Made by a program: the position numbers and the translations under genes
The notes under the pieces: generated by a model
The model's input: only the letters and a program-made list of their open reading frames with translations
Databases searched by the model: none
What the model was told of the DNA's origin: nothing
Part shown: positions 10,518-20,046 of the stretch, piece after piece
Position numbering within the stretch: position 1 is the first letter of the stretch
Layout: every line of letters begins with the position of its first letter
Origin: CAVQJU01 sp963755195
GTDB taxonomy: Bacteria; Acidobacteriota; Vicinamibacteria; Vicinamibacterales; CAVVIG01
DNA: 64,000 bases
NCBI GenBank assembly: GCA_963755195.1
Contig: CAVWIZ010000002.1
Coordinates: 1,550,001 to 1,614,000 of the forward strand
Reading direction: 5' to 3'

Positions 10518-10879
10518 GGGGGCGACACGGCTTCGACGGGGGTAAAGACTCGTGGGATGCATGCCGAGCCCCATCGACTCGTAAATCCGATGGAACACAA
10601 CGTAACTGCGAACACGCAGCTGCCTCTCGCGGCTTAACTAACACTTAAGTCCGCGACGTCCACCTCGTCCTCGCCTGTGGGGCGGGGCTGGATGTCATAA
10701 ATGCAGGCTGGCCGCCACGTGCTGTTCCGACGTGTGGCGGCGAGACAAATCGGGGCTAGCGGCCCACGGTTTCCGTCGCTCTTTGACGTGGGTCCGCGAA
10801 CATACAAGAGCGGCTACGCATGTAGAGTCCCGCGATGGCGTACTTTCGGACGCGGGTTCGACTCCCGCCGCCTCCACCA
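10518..10879 (+). ncRNA. ssrA: tmRNA (transfer-messenger RNA)
   Basis: This 362-nt one-piece tmRNA rescues stalled ribosomes with SmpB. The 5' end GGGGGCGACACGGCTTCGAC is the standard tmRNA start. The acceptor stem GGGGGCG (10518-10524) pairs with CGCCTCC before the discriminator A, with one G-U pair. The 3' CCA is encoded (10877-10879), and the T-arm GCGGGTTCGACTCCCGC is intact. The mRNA-like part carries the tag frame at 10608-10637, and several GC-rich segments between it and the 3' half fit the pseudoknots. It lies between two oppositely oriented operons, with its own promoter-like sequence upstream. Confidence 0.96.
10608..10637 (+). other. tmRNA proteolysis-tag reading frame
   Basis: The resume codon GCG (10608) starts the frame ANTQLPLAA followed by TAA at 10635-10637. 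With the tRNA-borne Ala added, the degron is (A)ANTQLPLAA. The hydrophobic LPLAA end fits recognition by ClpXP. It is short and lacks the acidic residues of the E. coli tag (ANDENYALAA). Confidence 0.9.
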
Positions 10880-11142
10880 TCCCTCGCTTCGCTCGGCCTG
10901 GTTTCGGCGACGCGTCCAGGCTTCGAGCGACGAACTTCGTTCGTCGCTCTCGGCACGACTCCCGCCGCCTCCGAGCTTCGCTCTTTCGCCAGAAGTTTGC
11001 CCACCACCGTAGCGCGCAGCGCGAAGGTAGGCCGCTGACTGCCCGCGCAGAGCTACGTCCGGCAAGCCAATTCTCCGCACTTCGTTCGTCGAATTGTCAG
11101 CGACGCGTCCAGGCTTCGAACCGCTTCCGAATGTTCTGAGGG
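10880..11142. repeat. Repeat-rich spacer downstream of tmRNA
   Basis: No gene is supported here. A 17-bp copy of the tmRNA 3' end (CGACTCCCGCCGCCTCC, 10859-10875) recurs at 10956-10972. A 20-bp direct repeat (GCGACGCGTCCAGGCTTCGA) occurs at 10907-10926 and 11100-11119. A perfect 10-bp stem with a 5-nt loop (GAGCGACGAA/TTCGTCGCTC) lies at 10925-10949, and its ACTTCGTTCGTCG core returns near 11079-11091. The 3'-end copy resembles an attachment-site remnant, but no integrase or foreign gene is nearby. The hairpin may also help end tmRNA transcription, though it has no T-run. Confidence 0.6.
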
Positions 11143-12148
11143 TCACACACTCGTAGCGACGGCGCGCAGAGTTGCGCGCGAGCGTCGTCGGTGGCTGCCC
11201 GAACGTACTGCTGCGGATGACGCCGAGGCCTCGACCGCACGCTCGAGCTGAACCACGCCGGCCTTGAGCTGGCGGCGAAGCCACAGGTGCGCCGGATCGC
11301 GATCGTGCGCCCGGTGCCACTGCAACACTTCGACTATCGGCGGGATCTCGACAGGCACTCGCAGCAGCTTGATGGGCAGGAGTTCGGCATACTTGCGAGC
11401 CAGCCTGGCTGGGACCGTCGCGATGCGTTCGGTGCCGATGACCAGTTGCGGCGCCAGGTCGAAGCTCGCCGTGACGACCTCGACGTTCCGTCTGCAGTTC
11501 ACGGCGCGCAGCATCCGCTCATCGTAATTGGCCGAGCCGCGCTCGCCGACGTGGACAATGACATGGCCAAGCGCCAAATACTGTTCAACGGAGATTGTGG
11601 CGCCGATCGCTCGGTTCTTGCTCCACGCGACGCACATGTGCGTGTCTTCGAACAACACTTCTTTCGGGTGGACGACAGATGCGTACAACTCCGGCGCGAT
11701 CAAAAAATCGAGCTCGCCGGATTCGAGATCTTCGGTGGCGCGCCTGCCGACGGGCCGGAGCTCGAACGTGATCGACGGGGATTGGCACTGGATCTCCCGC
11801 AGGACCTCCACCATCAGCACACTCATCACGTAGTCCGATACCGCGATCGAGAAATGCCGCGTCGAGGTTGCCGCCTCGAAACGCGGTTTGGTGACGATCG
11901 TCTGCTGCACCTGCAGCAGGACGTCGCGCACCGGCTGGACCAAATCCTGCGCCAATGGCGTGAGCACCATCTGCCGTCCCACCGGCACGAGCAGCTCGTC
12001 CTTGAAAGAATTCGCGGAGCCGGGCAAGTCCGCCGCTCATCGCCGACTGACTCAGGTTCATCCGCAAACCCGCGCGGGTCACGTTCTTCTCCGTCAGCAG
12101 CGCGTCGAGCGTCACGAGCAGGTTCAAATCGAAGCGGTACAAATGCAT
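11143..12148 (-). CDS. LysR-family regulator, NodD-like (frameshifted)
   Basis: This LysR-type transcription regulator has about 335 residues. The N-terminal winged helix MHLYRFDLNLLVTLDALL... LSQSAMSGGLARLREFF is that of the NodD/SyrM branch. The effector domain (FSIAVSDYVMSVLMVEVL, LDFLIAPELY, GTERIATVPARLA) follows. One extra T in the TTT of GAATTCTTTC near 12010 breaks the frame at LREFF|KDELLVPVGRQ. The ATG at 12148 has AAGGAG about 8 nt upstream and is preferred to starts at 12169-12172, which lie against the -10 box. The C-terminal 40 residues are basic and low in complexity. It sits downstream of an amidohydrolase/MBL pair that it may control. Confidence 0.85.
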
Positions 12149-12171
12149 CGGCCCGGCTCCTTCGGTCATCA

Positions 12172-12202
12172 ATTATACCGATGGTTCAGGCGCCAGCGAA
12201 CC
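12172..12202 (-). promoter_or_regulatory. Promoter and dyad upstream of the LysR gene
   Basis: On the minus strand a perfect TATAAT (12172-12177) is preceded at 17-nt spacing by TTCGCT. The dyad GGTTC-N10-GAACC (12183-12202) overlaps the -35 region, as expected for LysR autoregulation. Its GTTC/GAAC half-sites match those at 15335-15351. Confidence 0.5.
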
Positions 12203-12245
12203 GCCGACGTGATGTCAGAGCAGTATGGCTCGAGCCCTGCGTCGC

Positions 12246-13635
12246 CTATTTGTAGCGACGGCCGTGCTTCACGACGATCCTGGCCTCGCGCAGAGCATCC
12301 ATGTGGCGCAGCGGGTCGCCGCGCACGGCGATGAGGTCCGCGAACTTCCCTTCGCGGAGCGAGCCTGACTCGCCCGCTGCGCCCATGACGCCGGCCGCGT
12401 CGAGGGTCATCTTGCGGATGACCGTCATCGGATCCATGCCCAGCTCACGGACCCAGAGATCGGCCTCCATCCATGTCGCGTGGCCGGTCACTTCGCCCCA
12501 ACTCCCGACGTCGGTCCCGAAAACGATTTCGACGCCAAGGTCGCGGATCTGGGCCACCTTCCGCTTCACGATCGCATTGACCTCGTCCTGGCTCTGCGTC
12601 GCCCCGCCTCGTCCTCGCCCGCCTGCGCCCGTTCTCGTCGCGATCGCACGGCGCACGTCGTCGGCGATCGATTTGGGCAGTCCGATGAAGTTCGCCGGGT
12701 CATCCAGGAACTCCGGATTCGACGCGAGGTACGCGGCATTCAACTGGCCATTTCCTCCGGCGGTAATCGTCCAATACAGCGGCGGTCCATTCGTCACCCG
12801 CTCGCGAATCATCGCGACGATGTCGGCCGGGTATTCCGGGGTTTGAGTGCGCAGGTGCTGAAAATCGTCGACGCCCGCGATCAACCCCTGTCGAATTTCC
12901 GCGTCGCTAAAGGCATGTGCAGCCACTTTGCGGCCACGCGCATGCGCTTCATCGACGATGGCCTTCATCTCGTCAGCGGTCAACTGGTCGGCGTTGATGA
13001 TCTTGATCCAATCGACGCCCTGGTCGATGAGCTGCCTGGTCTTGGCCCTCGCGTCGTCCGCGCCGGACACATTCTGCGTTTGGACGGCGCTGGGATTTGC
13101 TCCTTTCGTCAGCGCCGGCCCCGCGACATACAGCGTTGGTCCCGGGAGCTCTCCACTTGCGATGCGCTTCTTCACCGCGATGATTTCGCGCGCCAGGCGC
13201 CGCGAGGTCCCGCACCGTTGTGACGCCGGCCATCAGCATCTGCTCGGCGGACGCCGGCATGATGATGCTCTCGAACTGCGACGTGTACGTATCAAACCAG
13301 TAGCGGGCATTCGGATGTCCCGCGTACATCAGATGAACGTGCAGGTCCCACAATCCGGGCAGCACGGTCATCCCTTCGGTCGAGATCAACTCATAGCCCG
13401 GCGGCACCGGCACGGCGTCCATCGTGCCGACGCGTTCGATGCGATCGCCGCGGATCAGTACCACGCTGTTGCGAACTGCCGGGTTGCCGGTGCCGTCAAT
13501 GAGGGTGCCGCCGACGAGCGCCAGCGGGCCGTGCTGGGCAGCGCCGCCCGGCGGACGTTGTTGAGCGAGCGTCGGCATCAGGCCCGCGCCGGCCAGGACG
13601 ACGACTGCCGCGGCGATCAATCGCGCGCCTTCCAT
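12246..13635 (-). CDS. Secreted metal-dependent amidohydrolase (frameshifted)
   Basis: This amidohydrolase-superfamily enzyme (imidazolonepropionase/prolidase-like branch) has about 463 residues. The signal peptide runs from the ATG at 13635 to about residue 26 (...VVVLAGAGLMPTLAQQ). Metal ligands are visible: HVHLMYAG (His99, His101), the bridging-Lys region WIKIINADQLTADEM, VAAHAFS, FQHL and the final Asp in VFGTDVGSWGE. The end ADLIAVRGDPL is the usual beta-strand after the barrel. The frame breaks once near 13195 between TTVRDLA and RRLAREIIAVKKRI. It lies 19 nt downstream of the MBL gene, so it is probably co-transcribed. The substrate is unknown; members cleave cyclic amides or dipeptides. 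Confidence 0.85.
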
Positions 13636-13654
13636 GGTCAATACGGCGCCCAGG

Positions 13655-15284
13655 TCAGTTCGACACCGGCGGTAACGGACGGTTGTACTGGATCGGACAG
13701 CCGAGCTGGAAGAACTGGGCCTCGGCGGCCCGGCGGCAGAACGCCTGCGTATTGCGGACCTGCCTCTCGATCGCCGAGACGACTTCCGCGAGCGGGAGCG
13801 GCGTCTGACCATGGACGGCCAGATGCGTGTCGACCTTGATCTTGCGGTAGTCGATGTTGTTCATCAGGCTGTCGCCCCACCAGTTGAAGTCCCAGTTCTG
13901 GGTGGTCAGGTCCCCCTCGACCAGCACTCTCGACGCCGGCACGTGGACGATCACGCCATCAGCCATGTGATAGTTGCCAATGAGATGGTAGATGTCGACT
14001 TCGTTCGTGGAGTCCTTCAGCTTGAGATGATCGTCCACCGGGATGAATTTCAGCGGCTTCGGATTCCTCCCCAGCGCGTCCGGGAACAGCTTGGCGGGAC
14101 GCGCCACCATTTCGCGGAAGATACCTTCGTTGCCTCGATGCGCGATGATCGTCAGCCCTCAGCCACCGCCGCCCGAAGTCCGACCGTGTGATCGAAGTGA
14201 TGGTGCGACTGAATCACCTGCGTCACACGCTTGCCCGGGACAAGCGCGTTCGACCACCTTGAGAATCGCCTGAAGCGCGGCATCCTGGCCGGTTCGCCTC
14301 GACCATGGTGAGGTGGTCATCGAATTCGAAGAAGGTGTTGCCGTTCATGAACCACACGTGATCGGCGACTTTGATCGGCTGCAGGTTCGCCCCGCCTCCG
14401 CCTGGCCCGCCTTGTGGCGTCGCCGATCGTACTGACGCCGGCGCACTCAGATCGTCGATCGGTTCGTCGACGATGTTGCGGTCGACGTCGAGTTTGCCGT
14501 GGACGACATTGCGCCAATCGATTGATCGTCGCGAAGGCGGTTGGCAGCTGAATGCCCTTTTCAGGCACGTAGCCGACGAAATGGGTTCGATACGTCACGT
14601 CTCCGAGGTTGACGTGCGGTCCGACATAACTCACCCACTCCGGTAGACTCGATGTCGCGTTCACCGCGAGCGTCAGCGTGTCGCCCTGGCGCACCGTCAC
14701 GTCCACAAGCTGGAGGTTGCCTTGCTTTCGCAGATTCGACAGTTTGGTCGTGGGATCGAGCGCCGCGCGGACGATCGTGATCGGATGGGCGAGGAGTTCG
14801 ACTCGTCGCTGCCGTGCGGCCGCAGCTCCCTGCAGGCTGTGGCTGAGCCGTTCCGGTCTGCGGAGTTGGCCAGGAATCCGCCGCCGATGTTGTAGGCCAC
14901 ATCGCCATCGAGTGTTTCGTTGGTTCGATTGAGCCCGAGCTGCCCAACGGTTGACGCAAAGACGAAATCCATCTTCAGGCGTTGCTGCACGCGCGTGCGC
15001 CCGTGCTCGAGATCAATGGTGCGTTTGTAGTCGAGGGCCTTCTGCCATTTCTGCGGCGCCGACGGATCGCCGGTAATGTTTCCGCCGCCGTCGAAATAGG
15101 CCAACTCGCCGTAGCCGACGATCTGCAACGTCTTGAGCGCCATCACGCGGTCGCGCCCGCCGAGCGCCTCGGCGCTGCGCGTCACGAGCTGCAGTTCTGC
15201 ACTGGTTCCCTGGCCGGCGAGCCCGGTGACGAGCGCCCCACAGGCCGCCGCCGCCACCGTGAACACGGCGAGTCTCTTGTCCAT
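13655..15284 (-). CDS. LolA-like domain fused to MBL-fold hydrolase (several frameshifts)
   Basis: This is a secreted two-domain protein of about 540 residues. The signal peptide is MDKRLAVFTVAAAACGALVTGLAGQ. A beta-rich LolA/outer-membrane-lipoprotein-like domain follows (SAEALGGRDRVMALKTLQ ... LKMDFVFA). A metallo-beta-lactamase domain comes next, with VADHVWFMNGN, the metal motif SHHHFDHTVGLRAAV, IAHRGNEGIF and VLVEGDL. The stop is at 13655 (PLPPVSN). The reading frame changes at least four times (about 14875, 14520, 14300 and 14165), often beside runs of G or C. This fits sequence error, although real decay cannot be excluded. The metal motif itself is intact. The 51 bp upstream of the start hold a GTTCA/TGAAC dyad. 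Confidence 0.75.
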
Positions 15285-15334
15285 CGCACTTCTCCTTTGC
15301 CGACGACTACGCGCGACAAAGCTTACGCGAAATC

Positions 15335-15351
15335 GTTCAGCAGAATTGAAC
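15335..15351. promoter_or_regulatory. Candidate LysR operator in the divergent spacer
   Basis: GTTCA-N7-TGAAC is a perfect dyad containing a T-N11-A pattern (T15337 to A15349), the usual LysR recognition form. It lies in the 167-bp spacer between the divergent genes starting at 15284 (minus) and 15452 (plus). The rest of this spacer shows nothing I can assign. Confidence 0.45.
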
Positions 15352-15451
15352 AGCCTTAACTATCAGGCATGTCGATACCTGTCATCGCATCTGTCGATGT
15401 ACGCGAAGCGCACGAGCTGTGCGATTGTTTCGCTGCACTCATGGAGACGTT

Positions 15452-16322
15452 GTGAGCCAATCATGGAGACCGGGAGTCGTTGCGTTGGCACTCGCGGTCA
15501 TCGTCGGCGTCCTCGCGCCGCTCAATGCGCAGTGGTTCACGTATCCGACCTCACGAGCGCCGCGGACAGCGAGCGGAAGTGTCGACCTGTCGGCGGTGGC
15601 CCCGCGCATGGCGAACGGACAACCGGACCTGTCGGGCGTGTGGATGACGGCAGAGCCACTCTGCGTCATTCGAGGAACAGCACCCGTCAGCGAGCTTCTG
15701 AAGTTGAATCCTCCGTCGGCGACAGTGCCCACCCCGGACGGCCAGCTTCTCGCGCCAGAGCATCAATCTCGGCATCGACATGCCCGACGGGCTGCCCTAC
15801 CAGCCGTGGCTCGCGAAACTCGTGGACGAGCGCACGGCGAACCAGGCGATCGACGACCCACACATCCGATGCCTCCCCGACCCCTTTCTCCGCGCCTACG
15901 GACTCCCGCACTACTTGAAGTTTGTCCAGACGGCGGATCTTCTGGTGATGCTGAACGAGTTCAACGGTATTTACCGCCAGGTCTTCATGGATGCCCGTCC
16001 ACTGCCGAAAGACCCGAATCCGTCGTGGCAGGGCTATTCGTCGGCCAAATGGTCGGGCGACACACTGGAGATTGATTCCGTTGGATTTCGCAATGACCTG
16101 TGGATCGACTGGGACGGGAGCGTCATTACCGAGGCCGCGAAGGTCCGCGAACGGATCCGCCGGCCCGATTTCGGGCACCTCGACATCGAAATCACCGTGG
16201 ACGATCCAAAGGCTTATACCAGACCGTGGACTGTCACCCTACGTCAGCAGTTCGCCGGCGATACCGAGCTGATCGACGAGATCTGCGCCGAAGGGGAACG
16301 GTTCTCGAAGGCTCTCCGTTAA
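15452..16322 (+). CDS. Secreted DLSGxW-family protein, function unknown (frameshifted)
   Basis: This secreted protein has about 289 residues. The GTG at 15452 is preceded by GGAGA and begins a signal peptide (VSQSWRPGVVALALAVIVGVLAPLNAQ). The mature part opens with the PDLSGVW motif and carries the scaffold features seen in five other proteins of the window: GYSSAKWSGDTLEIDSVGF, a Trp/Gly stretch, then DDPKAYTRPWTVTLRQQF. The frame breaks once near 15765. The closest relative here is the protein at 20495-21466. No catalytic motif is evident. It is divergent from the MBL protein at 13655-15284 and convergent with the MBL gene ending at 16347. Confidence 0.72.
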
Positions 16323-16346
16323 GGGAGCCGCAGTGAGAAGCTGCGA

Positions 16347-17357
16347 TTACGCCTGACGGCGCGCGATATTCACTCGCGTGCACCCGTCCATGACATCCAG
16401 GAATTTCTGATACTGCGCGGCTCCCACCACGAAAGGATTGGGATCACGCGGGTTGCGCGCGCTCAGCTTCTCCAGTTTGTCCTGAATCGGATCCATCAGC
16501 ATGTGATTCTGCAGGAGCACATCGACCTTCGCGCGACGAGTTGCCTCTTTGAAGTGCTGCACTGACATCTGAAAGGTACGAAGCGCCTCGTCGCTGAGAA
16601 TCTGCGGCAGAAGCCACGCGCCCCCGAACAGCGCGGCGACGTGCGCCTGCCCGCGGTCTTTCACGGGAAAGATAAAGCCCATCGATCCCGGCGTATGCCC
16701 CGGCACGGCGACCGTTCTGACGCTCAAATCACCCAGCGTAATCGTCTCGCCGTCCCGACTCTCCATGTCGTGTCTTGGAAGAGGTGTTGGCGGTCCGGCC
16801 GGCCCACGCCCGCCGCGACCGCGTGCGGGCGGGTTCTCCATCAGGCTCCAATCTGCCGCGGACACGTACACCTTGGATCCATACCGCTCCTGAAAGTACG
16901 ACGGATCCGCCATAGTGATCCGCGTGCCCGTGGGTGACGAGAATCACTTTGACCTGCGCCGGATCGAGCCCGAGTTTCTCAAAACCCGGCAGCAACTGCG
17001 ACTCGACCTGGGCACTGGTCGACGGCGCATCGTTGCCGCCAAGCGCGTCGATCATGAGCAAGCCCGACGACGTGCGGATCACGTACACCGTCGTTCCGAT
17101 GTTGCCAATCGCAAACACGTTGTCGAAAATCCTGGCAGGAGCAATGGGAGGGTCGTCCGGCCGATTTGCGCGAGGCTCCTCGCACCAGAAATGAACGGCG
17201 TCCCTCCAGCGTGGCCCGACCGTTTCCCGAAGCCGGTCGATCATCATCTTGACGTCTGCCGTATCCGGCTTCGCGGCGGATTGCGGCGGCTGCTGGGCGG
17301 CGATGACCGCGACGACGCTCGAGAGCAACAGCGCCGCGCCGAGGCGAACGAGTCTCA
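16347..17357 (-). CDS. Secreted MBL-fold metallohydrolase, class B3-like (frameshifted)
   Basis: This periplasmic metallo-beta-lactamase-fold enzyme has about 337 residues. The signal peptide starts at the ATG at 17357 (MRLVRLGAALLLSSVVAVIA). The binuclear metal motif is VTHGHADHYGG, with later His in TVAVPGHTPGS and LLQNHMLMD. The frame changes once near 16914, straight after the metal motif. The family includes class B3 lactamases and quorum-lactonase-like enzymes, and substrate cannot be told. It is the last gene of the 25924-16347 run, 14 nt after the fused gene upstream, so it is probably in the same transcript. Confidence 0.83.
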
Positions 17358-17371
17358 TTGTCTCTCCCGCG

Positions 17372-19207
17372 CTACTTTCGTTTCGACAGGTCCCGGTAGA
17401 CCGCTTCGACGAACATGTCGGTCGTCCACGGTCCTGACGTCGCGCCGTACCGGGTGTCGTAGTCGGCCGTCGGCCTCGCGGTCTTGACCTGGTCGAGGGT
17501 CGCACCCCTCTTGAGCATCGCCGCAATGCGATCGCGCACGATCACGACCATGTCCCGATACTCCACGACCTCGTGCTCGTCGCAGAGGTAGCCGTGCCCT
17601 GGGACCACGATCGTGCCGCCCTCGCCCTCGTGCGCGTACACGGTCCTCTCGAGAATGCCGTTCAAGGCGTTGATTTCACCTTGTACCGTGCCGCCGTTCA
17701 GCAGATCGATCATTGGATACTGGGTCGTCGTAAACACGTCGCCGGCAACGATGACATCGGCCCGCCGAAATCGAACGATGCTGTCTCCATCGGTCACAGC
17801 GTGCGGCGCCAGGAACATCTCGATCGCATCGCCGTTATGGAACGTTCGCCGACGCTCCTCGAGATAGGTGTCGCTGGGCACGCCAGCAGGCGGCGCCTTC
17901 AACCCCACCATTCGGGTCTGGACGTTCTGATGCGCCATGATCGTGGCGCCGACGCCCGCGTCGGCAAACTGCAGCGCGAAGAATGATCCTCGCACGCTCG
18001 GATCTGCGCCCGATGCGCGCACCTGAGCGTTCCCACCGGTGTGTTCCGGCCGGAAGCTGGTGTTGGCGATGAACTGAATCGGTTTGTCGCTCAGGCGGCG
18101 AATCGCCGCCAGGATCTTCTCGGCGAGCCGTCCACTGCCAGGATCGACCACGAACACACCCTCGTCTCCGACTTGCGCCACCGTGTTCGCGTCGTCTCCG
18201 GCAAGCAGATAGACGCTGTCGCGAATCCGCCAGGTATGGATCTCCCCGTCGCGCGGTGTCGGGTCAGTGGCGCGGCTCTGGCGCGGGGTGTTCGACGATG
18301 GCCGCAGCTTCGCCAGTCCGTCCGCGTCGGTGAGCGCCGGAATCCGCCTGATGAACGCCGGCTCGGCTGTCTCCGGCCCGCCGAGATACGCGGCGGCGGG
18401 TATGTGGTAGCGGTCGCCGTGCTCCTTCACGAAGGGATTCTCGCCGAATCCGTAATTCGGCACGCTGTCCGGTGCGCGGCCGGCGATCTGTTCGCTGTCA
18501 TCGCACGGAAAGAGCCAGCTCTGATGATCGGCGGGCTGCCGGAAGAAGTCGGTCGTCCGAATCGCCGGTTCGGCCAGGTATACGGGATCGGTGATGACGG
18601 CCGTGTGCGTGAGCCGATCGCCGTGCCGGACGAAGAACTCGACGAGGGTCGTCTGATCGCTTTCAGGCAGGCCGTTGCGCCGGAGCCATCCCTGCTTCAA
18701 GTGCGTGGTCTGCACTTCGAGCGCATTGCCGACAAAGCGTCCGGTCGAGAACCCCATCCACGTGTGCGGCGCGTACGCGGGCGGGTGCGGCCGGCCGTCC
18801 ATCCAAATGGTCCGCCGCCCCTCGAACGTCTGGTTGAACCAATGGATGGCAATCAGCCGCTGCGTATGTTCGTCCCGTTCCTCCCACGCCCGGGCATTGC
18901 CAATCGAGCGGATGGAATACGGCGCCACATACCCATCGCACTGGTGATGTCGTAAGGTGAGGCGGGACGCGTTGTATGACAGCGCGAAGAGCCGCCCCGC
19001 GTCGTTAATCGGAAACCCGCCGTAGTCGGCGAGCTCAGGCCCGGCCCCGCGTTCCAGTGCGTCTTCGTGCATCGCCGCCGTCCAATAGCCCGAGAGGTCG
19101 AAGCCCGGCGACGGTGCGGCGCCGGCCGCCGGCGGCGCCTGCCCGCCGAGGCGGACGATGGCCACGACCGCAGCCAGTGTTGCGAGAGCAAGAATTCGCG
19201 TCGTCAT
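17372..19207 (-). CDS. Fusion of DLSGxW-family domain and degenerate MBL domain
   Basis: This intact protein has about 611 residues. The ATG at 19207 gives a signal peptide (MTTRILALATLAAVVAIVRL). Residues about 35-330 are a DLSGxW-family domain: FDLSGYW, ERGAGPELADYGGFPINDA, GFSTGRFVGNALEV, TTHLKQGWLRRNGLPESD, TDPVYLAEP. Residues about 350-611 are an MBL-fold domain (DSVYLLAGDDANTVAQVGDEG). Its first metal motif reads TSFRPEHTGG instead of HxHxDH, while HAVTDGDS and VPGHGYL remain. The two halves exist as separate overlapping genes at 47456-48310 and 46521-47459, which supports a common task. It lies 16 nt after the 19224 gene. Enzyme activity is doubtful given the lost ligands. Confidence 0.82.
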   Translation of the reverse strand: MTTRILALATLAAVVAIVRLGGQAPPAAGAAPSPGFDLSGYWTAAMHEDALERGAGPELADYGGFPINDAGRLFALSYNASRLTLRHHQCDGYVAPYSIRSIGNARAWEERDEHTQRLIAIHWFNQTFEGRRTIWMDGRPHPPAYAPHTWMGFSTGRFVGNALEVQTTHLKQGWLRRNGLPESDQTTLVEFFVRHGDRLTHTAVITDPVYLAEPAIRTTDFFRQPADHQSWLFPCDDSEQIAGRAPDSVPNYGFGENPFVKEHGDRYHIPAAAYLGGPETAEPAFIRRIPALTDADGLAKLRPSSNTPRQSRATDPTPRDGEIHTWRIRDSVYLLAGDDANTVAQVGDEGVFVVDPGSGRLAEKILAAIRRLSDKPIQFIANTSFRPEHTGGNAQVRASGADPSVRGSFFALQFADAGVGATIMAHQNVQTRMVGLKAPPAGVPSDTYLEERRRTFHNGDAIEMFLAPHAVTDGDSIVRFRRADVIVAGDVFTTTQYPMIDLLNGGTVQGEINALNGILERTVYAHEGEGGTIVVPGHGYLCDEHEVVEYRDMVVIVRDRIAAMLKRGATLDQVKTARPTADYDTRYGATSGPWTTDMFVEAVYRDLSKRK

Positions 19208-19223
19208 TCCACAGGCTCCGTCA

Positions 19224-20012
19224 TCAGCGCACCGAACACGGCGTCGGATTCCAGCCCGAGGCGTCGTTCTGTTTCTTGAAATGCGTGCTCGTCCAGAACG
19301 GTGTGACCAGGTACGCAGGATCGACGACTTCCGTCGAGACGACGAGCAACGAATCGCCGCCGGGCACATCCAATCGATCGAAATACTCCGTCATCACGGC
19401 GTTCGCGCTGTAGGGAACGCCGTTCCGGCGCAGGTATCCGGGCCTCATGTTCGTCGTGACCACCTTGAGCGAGCCGCCTCGCGCGGCGGCGCCCGGGAAG
19501 AACCCGCCGCGGGCCATCGGACTCTCGGCGCGATCCCACGTCGCCACCGAGACGCCTTGCCAATCACCGGGGGTTCCACCAGGGACCCGAAATGGCAACA
19601 CGCGTGTCTGCGTGCCGGCGTCGGCCTCGAGGTGCAAGACGTCGTCGCCTTGCCAGGTGATGTGCAGCCGCCCCGGAACGCGTATCAGGCCGGCAGCGCC
19701 GTAGGCTTTGCACAGCTCGCCGGCGGCCTCGTCCTTCGCCGGGTCCCACGCATCTGCCGCCTGACGGCCGGCGCCGTTCAGCGGCACGCCGGCGTAGTCG
19801 CCTTTGGGCGGCAGCGTCATGCGATACCGCCAGTCCTCGTCGATGACCGCGACCCAGTACCCGGTCGGATCGAACGACGCCTGCGCTCTTGGAGTCGCCG
19901 GTGTCTGGGCTCCCCGGCCCGGACCTCCACGCTGTGCGAGAAGCTGTGCGCCGAACGCGCAGCAGAGACCGAAGGCCAGCAACGAGACAACACGATCGCG
20001 ACGCCGCTTCAT
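19224..20012 (-). CDS. Secreted DLSGxW-family protein (type A), function unknown
   Basis: This intact protein of 262 residues has a signal peptide (RRDRVVSLLAFGLCCAFGAQLLA). The mature protein begins FDPTGYWVAVIDEDWRYRM, then PPKGDYAGVPLNGAGR, LKVVTTNMRPGYLRRNGVP and VVDPAYLVTPFWTSTHF. It ends NPTPCSVR with a conserved Cys. The gene at 45732-46524 is its paralogue. The spacing of 16 nt to the fused gene downstream and 34 nt from DUF6152 upstream argues for one operon. No known enzyme motif is seen. Confidence 0.78.
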   Translation of the reverse strand: MKRRRDRVVSLLAFGLCCAFGAQLLAQRGGPGRGAQTPATPRAQASFDPTGYWVAVIDEDWRYRMTLPPKGDYAGVPLNGAGRQAADAWDPAKDEAAGELCKAYGAAGLIRVPGRLHITWQGDDVLHLEADAGTQTRVLPFRVPGGTPGDWQGVSVATWDRAESPMARGGFFPGAAARGGSLKVVTTNMRPGYLRRNGVPYSANAVMTEYFDRLDVPGGDSLLVVSTEVVDPAYLVTPFWTSTHFKKQNDASGWNPTPCSVR

Positions 20013-20046
20013 ACGGGCACCTTGTCTGATGCGATGGCTCTATCGC

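Noticed and set aside
10859..11142. Integrated prophage or genomic island at tmRNA
   Set aside because: Only a short repeat is present; the next genes are ordinary chromosomal ones and no integrase, transposase or phage gene is seen.
10695..11320. Several short frames in the tmRNA and its spacer
   Set aside because: They overlap a structured RNA gene and repeats, and have no start signals or homology.
13655..15284. Treating this MBL gene as a true pseudogene
   Set aside because: The metal motif and both ends are well kept, and frame breaks match the error style of the rest of the window; decay cannot be excluded but is less likely.
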